Shown: positions 33,749 through 45,600, numbered from the stretch's first letter. The stretch: 64,000 nucleotides of DNA from Magicicada septendecula (GCA_034769895.1 CM068368.1:341271076-341335075), one strand, 5' to 3'. Numbers and translations: made by a program. Notes: generated from the sequence alone by a model not told the origin.

Positions 33749-36700
33749 TTACATATTAAATATCTCCGTATATACTACGTTACGTGACTCGCCATCTGGG
33801 GCCAAAACAAACAAATTTTCTTTGGAAGTAACACGCGACAGGGCCACGTAGAGTTGACCATGAGAAAAACATTCTACTCTCAGGTCTAGGCCAGTAACGT
33901 TTAGAGTTTGGCCCTGTGCTTTATTAATGGTCATACTGAAACATACTTTTACTGGAAATTGGAGCCTTTTAAACTGAAATGGTAGGTCAGTGGGTATCAT
34001 TGGTATTCGAGGGACCAAAACAGTTTCACCGATTCCACACCCACTGAGGATCGTGCACTCAAGTAGAAAATTTTTTAACGATTTTATTAGCAATCTTGTG
34101 CCATTGCACAATTTTGGTGTGTTTAGGTTGCGGAGTAATATTATAGGGGAACCTACCTTTAAAATGAGTTTGTGGGGAGGAGTTCCAGGAGGAGTCAAAG
34201 AATTTAAAAAATCAGTTGGATAATCTACCGCCTCTTCTATATCCATGACAGTATCAACTGAATGGTACATTTTAGACGGCGCATCAAACCCAGACATTAT
34301 CAAGTCATTTACTTTATTGACTTGTTCGTTAGTTGGACACAGTATAGCTCTCTCCTTAAACCAACTCTGCGTCTTAATAGAAATATTTGAAAGGTCCAGG
34401 TAAACCTTTTCTATCAAGTCCTGCAGATTTTAGGACAAAACACATAGGTCACTCAAATCAATTTTTCCATTTCTGGTTGGTAATTCACCATTACCTATTT
34501 GAAGTAAAACATCAGCAAAGGCCCTACCATTTTGTCCAGATGAGGAAACCCTCATATTGGCTTTTAGTTCCAGTTTGGTTACATCTGGCCAAAGGTAAGA
34601 CCTCTTTAGTGATGCGTTGACTTCATCAGCTCTCGTCCCTCTTGCTACAACTGGTAGTATTTGGCGAAAATCTCCAGAAAATAAGACAGTGCAACCACCC
34701 ATTAATGTGTTGTTATTTCGTAAGTCTCGCAGTGTTCTATCCAACGCCTCAACAAAGCTTTTATATGACATGGAAGCTTCATCCCAAACAGTCAACTTGC
34801 AATCCCTTATTAATTTAGCTGTGTCGCTTTGTTTTGGTATGTTACAAACGTTGGATGCGTTGTCAGGGCAAATCTTAAGTGGGATCTTGAAAGTAGCGTG
34901 TGCAGTGCGACCACCTTCCAAGAGCGTAGCTGCAATGCCGGACGAAGCCACAGCGAGAGCGATTTTTTTCTCTGACCTTATTTTGGCGAGCAATAAATTA
35001 ATTAAAAATGTTTTGCCTGTACCTCCAGGGGCATCAAGGAAGAAAAGTGTGCCTTTGTTATTGTTAATTGAGTTCATTACTGCATCATAAACCGTTTTCT
35101 GGTCCAAGTTTAAACGAATCTCATTTTGAACAGTTTGTAACAGACGGGAGTTATCGTAGGACGTCTCTCGTAAATAGTCTCTGTTGGCAATCAGGCTTGT
35201 GTTGTTTGACAGAGGTAATCCAAAGTCTTTGACGGTTTTTCCACAAATAGATTCTACCACTTTGTTTAACTCCAGCAAAGCTTCGTTGAAAATATCGGCA
35301 TCGTAATTTATCTCATCTGAAGAACATTCCTGTCTTCTGCGGTACAATATGTCTTCAGCCATACTTTCACGATGATTTTGCCAAAGACTAAGGGGGTCCG
35401 TAACTTGGCAAATGTTATCAAAATGGCAAATAAATGTCTGAGTGATTGGGGTGTATTAGAAACACCAGCTTCAGATAAAGTATTTTCCCATTGGGAATCA
35501 TCTTCTAACAGACCCATTGATTTCCACTCTCCTTGAAAGGTATCGTGAGTTACTCCTTCGACAGTTCTTAGGCTTGCAAAAGACGTCGGACCTTTGACTA
35601 TGTGGAGCAACATCCGTAGGTAAAAGCATTCACTATTATTCGGGTGAACTGCGTATACCCTCCCAAGAGTGTCTGTTTGTTTTACTCTTGGATGGCTTTC
35701 GACTGTAGTTCCTTGTTTTCTCCGTTGGAATGTTTTAGTAGACTGATTCCATGTATAAAACCCAGGGACCTTGTCGTATGTCAGAGTTTTTGAAAATTCA
35801 TCATCGGCACATAATTTGAAAAAGGCAGTCAATGTGGTGTCACGTGGATCGTTCACAATGTCGTTGACGTTATTTTCTGTGAAGAAAACTCTCTGTCCAT
35901 TTTCTAAATGAATTGCCAAGTGAGTAATAGTAGGCGCCCGTTCATGTATGTCAAAAGAAAAAATACGCCAAACTGCTTCTGAACTGCAAATGTAACGACC
36001 TGACTGAAATTGCTCCACTTCATTTCCAGATTGTAGGCTAAATGTAGCTTGATCACTGCCTTTGTTGATATATTTTGTGACATATTTGATCGACTTTACA
36101 GAGCTACATATTTCCACATTGATATGGGCGTCAAATAGTTTGAGTAACAGCGGATTGTGAGGCACAACCCATCTGTTATCAATCTCATAATGTCGGATGG
36201 TAGCGGATTGTCCGCCGTCCTCAGGTGATAACCTCCGATATTTTGGATAACCATCATCACCTGTCGATGTGTTACTCTGAAATGATTTGGGAAACTGTTT
36301 TGAGCACCTTCCCTCAGTCATACATGGAGAATTTGAGTTTAAAGTCCCACATGGTCCATGAATCATGTGTCTTAATACTGTGTCGAACAATACTGGATCG
36401 TCTTCTCTTCTTGGTATCTGTGCTGAAATCACGCTGTCGATTTGGTCTGGTCTGATTTTAGTTTTAAGCCATAGTAGCAAATGAATGTGTGGTAGCCCAC
36501 GCTTCTGCCATTCGACCGTGTACATAAAGGCGCGTGGTTCACCAAATATATGAGCTTTATTAATGAGAGCTAATAATTTATGTATTTTTAAGTGGAATAC
36601 CCTATTCACTATGTCATACCTCTCTTGGGGTGTTCCGTTTGGATGGAGGTTAGTTTTAATTTCTTCCCAGTTTTGATTGCACGTGAACGTAATAAAAAGA

Positions 36701-37221
36701 TCCGGTTTTCCATAATTTTTAACATAGGTCATTGCATCCTGCGTCTTCTCATGAAGATATCGCGGTCCACCAGTAAAGGATGATGGCAATAGTACGAATT
36801 GACCGATTTCAGTACTATGTTCATTTGAGTGCAAAGCATCTTGTAGATGAACATAATTTTCTGTGCATAATTTTGTTTGATTATTCCGTATGAACGCTAA
36901 CCGTTCCGATTCTATTTTCGTGTACTGGTCAACTAAATATTGGTTAAGTAACATGCCGTATCTGAGTAATACGTTAAAATTGTGTTGTCTTTCCATGATG
37001 CGATAGCAGTAGTAACTCATACATGAAACAGTTTTTCTTTTCTTAGCTCCAGTATTCGGATCAATTTGAGGGATATCAATGGAATACCCATCTTCACCAC
37101 GACATAACATTAGCGGGTATTGCAAGCTGTCATAAGACCTATGTATTTCTGATATTCTTTGAAGATTATCGTCGCATCTTCGTAGTACAATATCTCTCCT
37201 GTCAAATTGTTGTCCAGCAAT
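33749..37221 (-). pseudogene. Helitron Rep-helicase, C-terminal two thirds
   Basis: The Rep nuclease part has a GPRYLHEKTQD stretch near 36760, the HUH motif in RGLPHIHLLLWL near 36470-36505 and the two-tyrosine motif YVTKYINKG near 36055-36085. The PIF1-type helicase part has Walker A APGGTGKTFL near 35000-35035, Walker B VWDEASM near 34765-34785, SGDFRQILPVV near 34640-34670 and the C-terminal block with KAQGQTLNVTG and YVALSRV near 33840-33925. A frameshift lies near 35310-35360 and an in-frame TAA at 34430-34432. Otherwise the frame is long and open. At 37221 it is cut by the solo LTR, beyond which it resumes at 38454. Confidence 0.92.
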
Positions 37222-38453
37222 TGTAATGGGGCGAATTAGGAGGTTTTTTATTTTATTAATTTTGGTTTGATTTGGTTAAAATTGCACAATTCACTTCATA
37301 TATGTGGCCAGCCCCAGTTTGAATATAAAGCGTAGTTCTAACCAAGGAGCAGTACGAAGTAGCTGTTATGAAATATTTACAAAGGAATGTCATGTTGTCG
37401 ACTGTCACGATTCTAAGAACTTTGCGTTTGTGTGACATCCACTCACAAATGCGCCAGCACCAACATCTGTGGAGCGCCTAATCCACGCTAAACGAAAGAA
37501 AAGGCAGTGAAATTTCGTCGACATCCAACACACAGAAAAACACACGTGTCACCTGTACAGCCACTAAAACTTGGATAACGAAGGCTGCGAACGGCGACGA
37601 AATTTGTTAACCTGAGTCAGTAATGCCCGGCAGCATGTAAGGCAGTCGGAAAGTAACATCATAATCTGCCGGACGCGAAACGTAGTGCGTCCGCCGACTG
37701 GACACAAATTTTCATCTAAATTATATAGCAAAAATGTGAATCAGCAGTGGTGTTGTGGTGAGGCGGCGGCGGCCGTTTGGACATAACGGGCTGACGAGCC
37801 GAAAAAATTGATTAACCGTGAAAAAATAATCCAACATGTGCATAGTGCGACGAAGCCGGGGAGACGCCGTGAGTAAATAGACCATCAGACAATTATTAAC
37901 AGAATCAGTGAAGTGAGCGGGCCGAAATAAAATGAATAATAAACTTTCGGACATTTAAAGAATATGTGCCACGTGTCAGCGAAAGCAGTGAGCCGTCGGG
38001 TAACCTGTAACCGTAATTTAAACAATTTTTTATAGAGGGTTTTTGTGCAGACATGTCAATTAAATAATAGTAGTTGGTTTTGTAACAGTGTGAATGTGTG
38101 TGTAAATAGCAGAATGGGCTGTCTAATTAAGGTAAGGTGTATTGTAATTCTGTAAGTATAAGTGTAATACCACTATGTAACTAACATCACAAGCTTTATA
38201 CATTTTCCATGCTTTTGGATCATTTGAGCCAAGAGGCCAAATAAATAACAATCTAATACTTAAAGAAAATTTTGAAGTAAAAAATAAAATTTTAATTAAT
38301 TTCTTTTTAAAAATGCGTTGCGTAAGTTATTACGATAACCTATAATCATATTTGCATTTTAACGTTCGTGTTGCGGACTCTGGCAGAAGGCGAAACGAGG
38401 TAGGTGGAAAATAAAATAATTTTTTGGTATGTGTATGTGAATAGAATATTACA
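37222..38453. mobile_element. Solo LTR inserted in the Helitron
   Basis: The 1232-bp segment begins TGTAAT and ends ATTACA and is flanked by the 4-bp duplication caat (37218-37221 and 38454-38457). Removing it with one duplicate joins the Helitron frame seamlessly (EVAVVIAGQQFD). TG...CA ends, a 4-bp duplication and no internal protein fit a solo LTR left by recombination. It is markedly richer in G+C (about 37440-38020) than its surroundings. Its parent family is not represented elsewhere in the window. Its orientation is unknown. Confidence 0.75.
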
Positions 38454-39428
38454 CAATTACAACGGCTACTTCACTCGTAGTTGGAGCATTATAGCGTCCT
38501 CGGTGTTCGCCTACAGGTACCCTACTGGCGTGAATGACTACATTGTAATCCGGTACATCTGGAGGCACACTTTCAATGGCTGTTTTGAACGATTGTACGT
38601 ATAGGTTATGCGAGTGCAACATATCTTGCAAAGATCTGACCAAAGCACCATCCAAGCGTTCTCGAGAATTTATGTTACATCGAGCTGTCACTTGCGTTTC
38701 AGGATCTGCAATGAAGTACAATTGCAGAAATTTGTGTTCGTCAGTTCGACATGGTAGTAGACTGCCAGTCAGATGGTAAACTGCCCTTGCACTTTAAATG
38801 TTGGCATAAAACCACGTTCTACAACCTGATGACTTTTAAATGATGTCATTTGGAAAGCATTATTGTAATGACGTATATTGCGCATGAAATGTTTGTGTTT
38901 AGTATGTTCACCTTTAATTAGAGAATTCAGTGGTTCGGGAGGTGTAATAATTTCATTTAATTTAACTTTACCATTTAGACAGCACATTCCTTTAGATTCA
39001 TCTTTCCATTTCAACGCTGAACAATAATGACAGACAATAGTCATAGCACCTATCGAAACCATCGGATAATTTTTGTAATCTATGGTAGAATCGTAATTCA
39101 TTGCTGAACATTCTAACCATAAATTATTAGAATTACGTGTTGTTACAATATTATGATATTGTTGTGCATGTCTGGTGCGATCTCTGAGCATACGCTGTTC
39201 TCTATCAAAAGACGTTTCTCTATCTCTTCGGGACCTATCTCTTTCACGTTTTTGAGATAATCTACCGTTTCGTTCCATGGAAGTTTCCTTATCTCTCCGC
39301 AAAGACTGGTTTTCCCTTTGAGTCTCTAAACGGCCTTCTCTTTCATCCGAACTTTCATTATTGCGTAGTACGCGTAGTCTCTTAGCATTTGCCGTCTTGT
39401 ATCCTATATTAGCACGTCGTCGAGGCAT
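38454..39428 (-). pseudogene. Helitron Rep-helicase, N-terminal third
   Basis: This is the 5' portion of the same gene. A highly charged N-terminus of Arg/Glu/Asp repeats (39428-39170) precedes a Cys-rich motif CHYCSALKWKDESKGMCC near 38985-39040 and ERGFMPTFKVQGQ near 38785-38825. After a frameshift near 38775 the frame continues through YFIADPETQVTARC to EVAVVI at the LTR insertion point. The start at 39428 (MPRRRANIGY) is a plausible true start: it is an ATG close to the 5' end and the charged region follows directly. Confidence 0.85.
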
Positions 39429-39470
39429 GATAAAATCGCAAAGTAAACAAAACCAACGACTTTATCACAG

Positions 39471-40013
39471 TCTATATTATTGCTCAGCGCGACCATTCAC
39501 TGCAAGATACAAAACTCATATGATGCGACGTAACAAACCAAAAACTGTAAACTTGAATAAAATCCGTTCAGTACTTCCTGAGATTACCGATTTCAAACAG
39601 AGATTTTGTCGGTCGAGAAAACGGACCGACTTTACTTTATACTATGTCACAATCTATATTATTGCTCAGCGCGACCACTCACTGCAAGATACAAAACTCA
39701 TATGATGCGACATAACAAAGCAAAAACAGTAGCGCCAGCGGTCAAATTCTAAACTATACGATAAACCTTGACTTTCACTCTTCAGTAGCGCCTGCGGTAG
39801 GCAGCGTTCAAATTGTAAACTATACCACTTACTTGACATAAACCGTGATAGCTAAGCTAATGTACAACATATATGTATTAATTATACACATAAATGTTCC
39901 TCGATAGACACTCTATCTATTGGCAAAAACTTGAATAAAATCCGTTCAGTACTTCCTGAGATTAGCGATTTCAAACACAGAGAGAAAACGGACCGACTTT
40001 ACTTTATACTATG
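39471..40013 (-). repeat. Duplicated 5'-terminal module of the Helitron
   Basis: The terminal stretch 39927-40013 recurs inside the element at 39552-39646: both contain ATCCGTTCAGTACTTCCTGA and GACTTTACTTTATACTATG. A second unit (TCTATATTATTGCTCAGCGC) begins at 39471 and again at 39653, a 182-bp period, and a third degenerate pair lies at 39728-39825. The region between the gene start and the 5' end is thus built from repeated copies of the terminus. Confidence 0.85.
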
Positions 40014-40019
40014 TATAGA

Positions 40020-40565
40020 TTCCTCGATCAAAAATATTTTTTAATTTAACTTATGTTCATAAAAAATATTTTGTTTTAATAATGTGTGCTTACTGTTTTA
40101 CTCAAGAAAAATTTCTGCAAAGATGCTGTCTTCTTAAATTGGATTATATAATATATTTTAACAGTTAATGCATTTATTATAAATAAAAAGATAGTAATAA
40201 AGACTCAAATACTATTTTTGCAACTAAAACACAATTTTTATAATTAATTTTTATAACATCAACTAAAGAGGCTATGGCACCGCTTCACAAATTTCATTGC
40301 CACAAACTTTCATATTGTTATTACTCATAGTAAATTTTTTTGGAACGAAAATAAGATTTGATCTTTTAAAAAGTGAATACAACTCAAGGGAATGAAGTTA
40401 TAAACATATAAATATTTGCCCAAGTGACATTACATCGTCCACTGCTAGTAAATTATCCACACGAATTAGATACTAAAAATGTTAAACACACACAAAAAGA
40501 AATATTTCCATTAATATTTTATCAAATATAATTTCCTGGGTGATAATGATATTTTGTTTTTATAG
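40020..40565. other. 3' end of intron 2
   Basis: A+T-rich intron sequence without a recognised element, ending in a T-rich tract and TATAG before the next TTK exon. Confidence 0.6.
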
Positions 40566-40714
40566 GTTTTGGATCCTAAAACTTCAGTATTAATGGCTGT
40601 GAAATGTGTGGATTTGTCAATGGTAGATCCAGTAATTGCTGAAGGATATTTGAATGAAATTGAACTGCTTTCTAAGCTTCAAGGATGTGAAAGTGTTATA
40701 CGTATGTTTGACAA
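40566..40714 (+). CDS. TTK: TTK/Mps1 exon 3: kinase N-lobe
   Basis: This 149-bp exon lies between acceptor TTTTTATAG and donor AA|GTAAGT. It starts in phase 0 after the glycine-loop exon. It encodes the ATP-anchoring lysine in LMAVKCVDL (Lys878 from the ATG at 10858) and helix C with its Glu in NEIELLSKL. It ends with two bases of a split Asn codon completed by the first base of the next exon. The N-lobe pattern follows TTK family members closely. Confidence 0.95.
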
Positions 40715-40817
40715 GTAAGTATTAACTTTACTGTTATTAAAAGTGACTCTAACATATTTGTTTTTGTGCTTGATGTAATAAAAATTTGCTTGATGCAATT
40801 AATTAATTTGTTTCCAG

Positions 40818-40984
40818 TGAGCACATTAAAGAAACTAAGATGCTCTATGTTGTAATGGAGAAAGGAGATACAGATTTATCGAAGCTTATTCGTGATATAT
40901 CGAAAACAAAAAAGATTCCAATGTCAATGGTAATACATTACTGGACAGAAATGCTTACAGCAGTAAAAGACATTCATGATAGAG
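40818..40984 (+). CDS. TTK: TTK/Mps1 exon 4: hinge and helix E
   Basis: This 167-bp exon follows an intron of only 103 bp (40715-40817). The acceptor is TTTCCAG and the donor AGAG|GTAACT. It encodes the hinge (MLYVVMEKGDTDL), in which the MVMECGN-like hinge of TTK is recognisable, and helix E up to VKDIHDR. One base of a Gly codon is carried into the next exon. Confidence 0.95.
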
Positions 40985-41884
40985 GTAACTGTTGAACATT
41001 TTAAACCCATATTTTAAATGTGTGTGTATGCGTGTGCAAAGTTAAGTTTTACTAAGAAGTATTAACTGTTCATTCTTTTAAATATTGCCTTCAGATCATG
41101 AAGGGTGATGTTTATGTTTGAGTACTTGTTGTAGTATATACATTTTTGAAGGTGGTATAACACCAATAAAATCATTTACTACAGTTTATAGTAAACTATT
41201 TTTGTGAAGTTTTAATAAAGTTCTTGAAACTCACAATGGAATCATAATACTGATGGATGGATGACCATGAAGAAATTTTCTATAAATACTTCACATTTGA
41301 AGATACGGTATATCCATCACATTCTGCTATTTTGAAATCCCTCCAGTTTAAAATATTTTAAAAGAGAAGTTGTGTTTAGTTGATAGATCCAATTATTCTT
41401 TGTCATGTTCTGTTTCGGTATGTCACTTTATATTGATTGAGCCTTTTAAATTTTCCCCTTATTCTGATGAACACATCTATTTTAATACAAATCTTATTCT
41501 TTGGTGTAACACATTCCTAATATGTTTTTCTTACTGATAATTATTTGCTACACAACCATGCAATTGCTATCTGTGTGGGGAATTACTTGAATTTTCTTCT
41601 AGGAAGTAGTCTACTGACATTTCTCATTAATGTAGTCCAATGTAGTTGATTTGTGTAAGGAAAGTTAGTTCTTACCAGTTTAAGATATGTTCTTACCAGA
41701 TATGTTGTTTTTACCAGTTTAAGATCTATAATGTGACTAGTTCTGATGGAAAGCAATGTGATAGAATCAAAATGTAGAAATTGCTTGCACCAGAGTCACA
41801 AGAATTAATTCTAAACTAAACCCTTATATTTTGTAACTGCGATTAAACAGTTTTATTAATTTGAACATGCATATGTTTTTCAAG
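40985..41884. other. Intron 4 of TTK
   Basis: A 900-bp A+T-rich intron without a recognised element. A short direct repeat (TCTTACCAGTTTAAGATA-like) occurs near 41668-41720. Confidence 0.6.
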
Positions 41885-42078
41885 GTATAATTCATTCTGA
41901 TTTGAAGCCAGCTAATTTTCTACTAGTATCTGGAAGACTCAAGTTGATTGATTTTGGAATAGCTTCGTCACTTCAAGGAGATATGACAAGTGTTAACAAA
42001 GAAATGACAACAGGAACATGGAATTACATGAGTCCCGAGGCTTTCCACAACACAAGTGGAAGTGGCCGTGGTGTTAAG
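41885..42078 (+). CDS. TTK: TTK/Mps1 exon 5: catalytic and activation segments
   Basis: This 194-bp exon lies between acceptor TTTTTCAAG and donor AAG|GTATTG. It contains the catalytic loop [12 protein letters not shown] with Asp976, in which HSD in place of the usual HRD is a TTK hallmark. The magnesium-binding DFG (Asp993) and the activation loop follow, rich in Thr/Ser ([20 protein letters not shown]). The loop Thr residues are where TTK autophosphorylates in well-studied species. The APE motif is SPE here. All catalytic residues are intact. Confidence 0.96.
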
Positions 42079-43007
42079 GTATTGTGAATCAGAATTCAGC
42101 ATATTTGGAAAATTAAATATAGAATTATGTACATTTATTAATAAAAATAATAACCCATTTTTGTTTAATGTTTTACAAACTATAAAGAATAAATTATTAA
42201 AATTAATTTAGAGTTCAAAGCCTGTATCAAGCCTGGTCATATACCTGACCGTGACAAATTACAATGGATCTGGACAAATTAAAAGAAAAAAAAGGATTTA
42301 GACAGATTATTTCAATGTGTTTAATGGAATATGATGATGAGAAAATACAAGGAATTTTGTGCAATACGTGAAGATTTTGTAGGTTAACATATAAACATAG
42401 GAAGAAAGAAGTAATATAAATGGTTTCACAAAATATGTTGTTCTAGACCTGTTAGGCAGAGTACAAGGTAATATTGCAGTGTTGCCCGTTTTTATGCTTA
42501 CAGTAGGTATGATTTTGTTAGTATAGTAGAACTCTGTACTTCCAAACCTGTAAATCAGAAATTTTGGATAATCCAAACATGATTTTGAAAAAACAAAATT
42601 CAGATACAACAGAATTGTATGCACAACTTTATTACAAATTGAAGTTACTGTAAATTGAATTGAATTTATTTTTGTGAATACTCTGAACAAAATGGTACAT
42701 AATCAAAGAGTGTAACCAGCAGAAGCTCTCATCCGCTCTCTCCCTGCCACTTTTTGTTTTGTTTCCAGAGCATATCATTCTGCCCAGGCCTCAGGCTTCC
42801 TTTTATTTTTTCCTTATGGTTGTCAGTTTCTTATGGACATTTTTGGAAGGTGGCTGTCTTCCATTCTCAGGGCATGCCCATGCGATGTGAGTTGTGTGGC
42901 CTACATTGGTCTTACCATATAGGATTTCCCCAATTTTTGAATTATGTACTGCTTTATACTCACAATTTCATTAATCTGTTTCTCATTCCCTCCTGTCTGT
43001 ATATTCT
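42079..43007. other. Start of intron 5, possible pogo end and LINE fragment
   Basis: No gene. At 42527-42585 the sequence AGTAGAACTCTGTACTTCC with a nearby TTTGGATAATCCAAAC resembles a degenerate terminus of a pogo-type MITE, but no partner end was found. The 3' part holds a LINE-like fragment listed separately. A minus-strand open frame at 42307-42690 has no recognisable similarity. Confidence 0.45.
42700..43007 (-). mobile_element. LINE C-terminal fragment
   Basis: The minus strand reads through a degraded HRMGMP segment and then HALRMEDSHLPKM near 42845-42890. This is the GH-RM-DSRLPK type of motif that lies near the end of many insect non-LTR reverse transcriptase proteins. Stops interrupt it. 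It abuts the outer end of the long-TIR element at about 43008. Confidence 0.45.
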
Positions 43008-43495
43008 ATACCTTATCCAATAGTCACATGAGGCTATGAGTGAAATAGGAAATACATCGTTGTTATGGGGAAACTACTTGCCTATACTAGCTAAACTGAA
43101 AATTTTGTAATCAAGACATTAATTTCAAAATAATCATAAGATACTGTTTTGTTTATAAATAATGTTATTTTACATCATTTGAATTATTTTTAAAAATTTA
43201 CAATTACAAATCCATCTATTAAAAAATTCTATACTGAGAAAAACAGGTGTTTAGTTAGTTTAGAAACGTAACTCATCATTACTCGGACATCATAGAATTA
43301 AATGAAAGTATTTTTTTGTGTGATTTCAGGTCAATGTATCTTTGAGACTACGGTGCCATTAATTGCATTAATGTATTCACTGAAGTAAAGAAAAAATGCT
43401 TTGTTACATTCGGTTCTGTTTTTTTTTTCAGTATTGGCAAAAAGTCAATCAGTGAGGATCTTTTTTGTTATTGGTGATAGCTGCATGGTGTAAGC

Positions 43496-43988
43496 CAGGG
43501 GTCTCCAAACTACGGCTCGCAGCAACTCGGGCGATGTTGCGTCCAGTTTTTAAATAGTTCATCAAAATACTTTAAATATTATAACATTTTACTAAATAAC
43601 TTAACAAGAAATAAGTTCAGTAAAATGTTATAATATTTTGCACAAGTTTAAAACATTTATGTGGTTAATGTGCTTGTTCGTCTGGCTGCCTTGAATGAAT
43701 CACGCTTTTCACTCGCATCAACCTGTAGCAAAGATTCCTATTTGCCCCGTGCACACTTGGCTTATTTTTTCCTTACTTTTATTTACATTATTTTGAATAA
43801 ATTAATTTGTTTTCTTTGGATAAGCCTGTTTAATTTTTATTTATGTACCTATTTTATTAACTTGATTATTTCGTAAACTTGAAAAAAAAAGTTTACAATG
43901 TGTGTGTGTGTGTGTGTGTGTGTGTTGCCCCGCCTGCTTCCAAGATTTTTCAATTTGGCCCTCAAATGGAAAAGTTTGGAGATCCCTG
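43496..43988. mobile_element. Non-autonomous hAT nested in the left TIR
   Basis: The ends are CAGGGGTCTCCAAACT and the complement of CAGGGATCTCCAAACT. A perfect 8-bp target duplication gtgtaagc flanks the element at 43488-43495 and 43989-43996. The opposite TIR arm near 45875-45890 preserves the uninterrupted site with a single copy of this octamer. At 493 bp it encodes no transposase and contains a (GT)n run at 43900-43924. Confidence 0.95.
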
Positions 43989-44145
43989 GTGTAAGCAAGA
44001 GATTTGTTCAGAAAGCATCAAAATTATTTTTGAAACCCATCCCAACTTATTACCTCTTGGAGTAATGTAAATATAGAGCACTTAGTAACACGTGGCGTAC
44101 TCTGGCTGCACAGTTGTTTCAGGTCGAACTATGTTTACAACTTAA

Positions 44146-44149
<4 letters not shown>

Positions 44150-44232
<83 letters not shown>
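44150..44232 (+). repeat. (GT)n microsatellite
   Basis: About 80 bp of GT repeat with one GTAT interruption, inside the long-TIR element just internal to its left repeat. Confidence 0.95.
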
Positions 44233-44236
<4 letters not shown>

Positions 44237-44700
44237 AGTTAGGTATGAAAAGTTAACAAAACTGGATAATAAATATTTACTTAATAGAGTAAAAAACAAA
44301 TGCTCAGGTTGCTCGTTTGTTTAGTGCTGCTACTTTTGATGAACTGATGGTTAGTTGTATTATATGGCTGTGTCATTCTGAAGACAGTTAGCAATCCACA
44401 TGCTTTCTTCTTCAGTTTCAACATGACAACAATAGTTCCTCCACTGTTCTTCTGTCACATACAGAATCCAATCATTGATCAGACACTTTGAACATTAAAG
44501 ACATTGTGGTGTGTTTGCTGCCACATGAGATTTCACCTGACTACATTCCAGTTTTATGGGATTTAGTTCAAAACTGGTAAGGTGGAAGCCTGCAAACTGT
44601 GATACCCCCGTCTTCCGCAAGTTCATCTACTACATTATTAGAGTACAAATGCCGTATTCCATTGGCATGTTGCAGAAGTTTTTGCTTAAGGGCGTTGTCT

Positions 44701-45600
44701 TCAAATGCAATGTTTTTTTGTAGCTACTGTTATTTCTTTTTTTTTTATTGACAGTTGAAATCTTTTATTTTCTTGGTTATGAGAGGAAGAGTTGTCTGTA
44801 ACTACAACAAAGCCCTTTGGAATATTTGTAACAACTGTTCTCCAAACCACTGTCCATCTCTGAGTTGTAGCTGCTGAATTCTTTTTAGTGAGAAACGGTA
44901 ACTGCCCATTTTTTACAAACCTCTCTTTACCATCCTCATGGAGTAGGACATACCTTGGACCTCTTGGTATGGGCTCCCAAAATCCAGTTGTCAGTCCGCA
45001 CATAAAGGCATCTTTATGAATGATATTAAGTGTATCCTTCCATTCTCTTAGGACAGTGTGACCTACATAGACCCAAGTTTCATCAAGGTAGATAATGTTC
45101 CTTCCTTGCCTCCCAATCTCTTCATTTTGTGTAAAATAATCATGATTCCATATTATTAACCCCTCTTTCTATTAAAAGAGACTTATTTCCTCATTTTCTA
45201 AACTTGACACCAATTTTTCTGTAAAGAAACATGCAAGTTGAATATCTGAAGTTAAACAAGTCACTATTACCATTCACAGACTTTAACACAGAGTTTGCTG
45301 TTTGGGTTTTTTTACAAAAAGATTTGTGTACTGTAGCACTTTACACAAAATCGTTATATTTTACTTTCCTGCTGGTCTTTGGAATGCCTATTCTTTCCTT
45401 CTTTGGTATTATCAGTGAACCTTTGCTGGCTTCATTTCTTATTCTGTATATGGTGGCTCGGATGGCACTTGTTGAAAGTACAGTTCTTTCACAACATCAT
45501 TGGCACTTTCATCTGGATCTGTTCTCCTAATATAATTATATACGTTTACCATTATTTTGCGTTCACTGTCTCAAAACTGACTTTCCCCAAGCTCCATTCT
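44701..45600 (-). pseudogene. DDE transposase of the long-TIR element, broken
   Basis: The minus strand has an N-terminal part near 45450-45570 (YNYIRRTDPDES and an IYRIRNEASKGS-like helix-turn-helix piece). The first catalytic block NIIYLDETWVYVGHTV is at about 45060-45105. The second block is FVVVTDNSSSHNQENK at about 44762-44810. This LDETW...DN-S-H arrangement is typical of the IS630/Tc1-like DDE_3 group found repeatedly in insects. The region between the N-terminus and the first block contains stops, and no third catalytic residue region was identified after 44701. It is not functional. Confidence 0.65.

Larger units (their letters stand above)
33593..40019 (-). mobile_element. Helitron, near full length, with an LTR insertion
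   Basis: On the minus strand the element starts TCTATACATAG at 40019 after an A. It ends with a small hairpin (CAAT...ATTG around AGCGAAGC) followed by GGTTAGCTAG at 33593 before a T. These are the standard Helitron features: 5' TC, 3' hairpin plus CTAG, and insertion between A and T without target duplication. It encodes a Rep-helicase. The total of about 6.4 kb includes a 1.2 kb solo LTR, so the element proper is about 5.2 kb. Confidence 0.93.

Noticed and set aside
37222-38131. Host first exon (G+C-rich leader plus MGCLIK and a donor) captured by the Helitron
   Set aside because: The segment has TG...CA ends and a caat target duplication, which point to an LTR insertion and not to Helitron capture. 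The exon-like features are kept only as a side remark.
42307-42690. Minus-strand open frame of 127 codons
   Set aside because: A+T-driven composition, no recognisable motif, and it lies within an intron next to repeat fragments.
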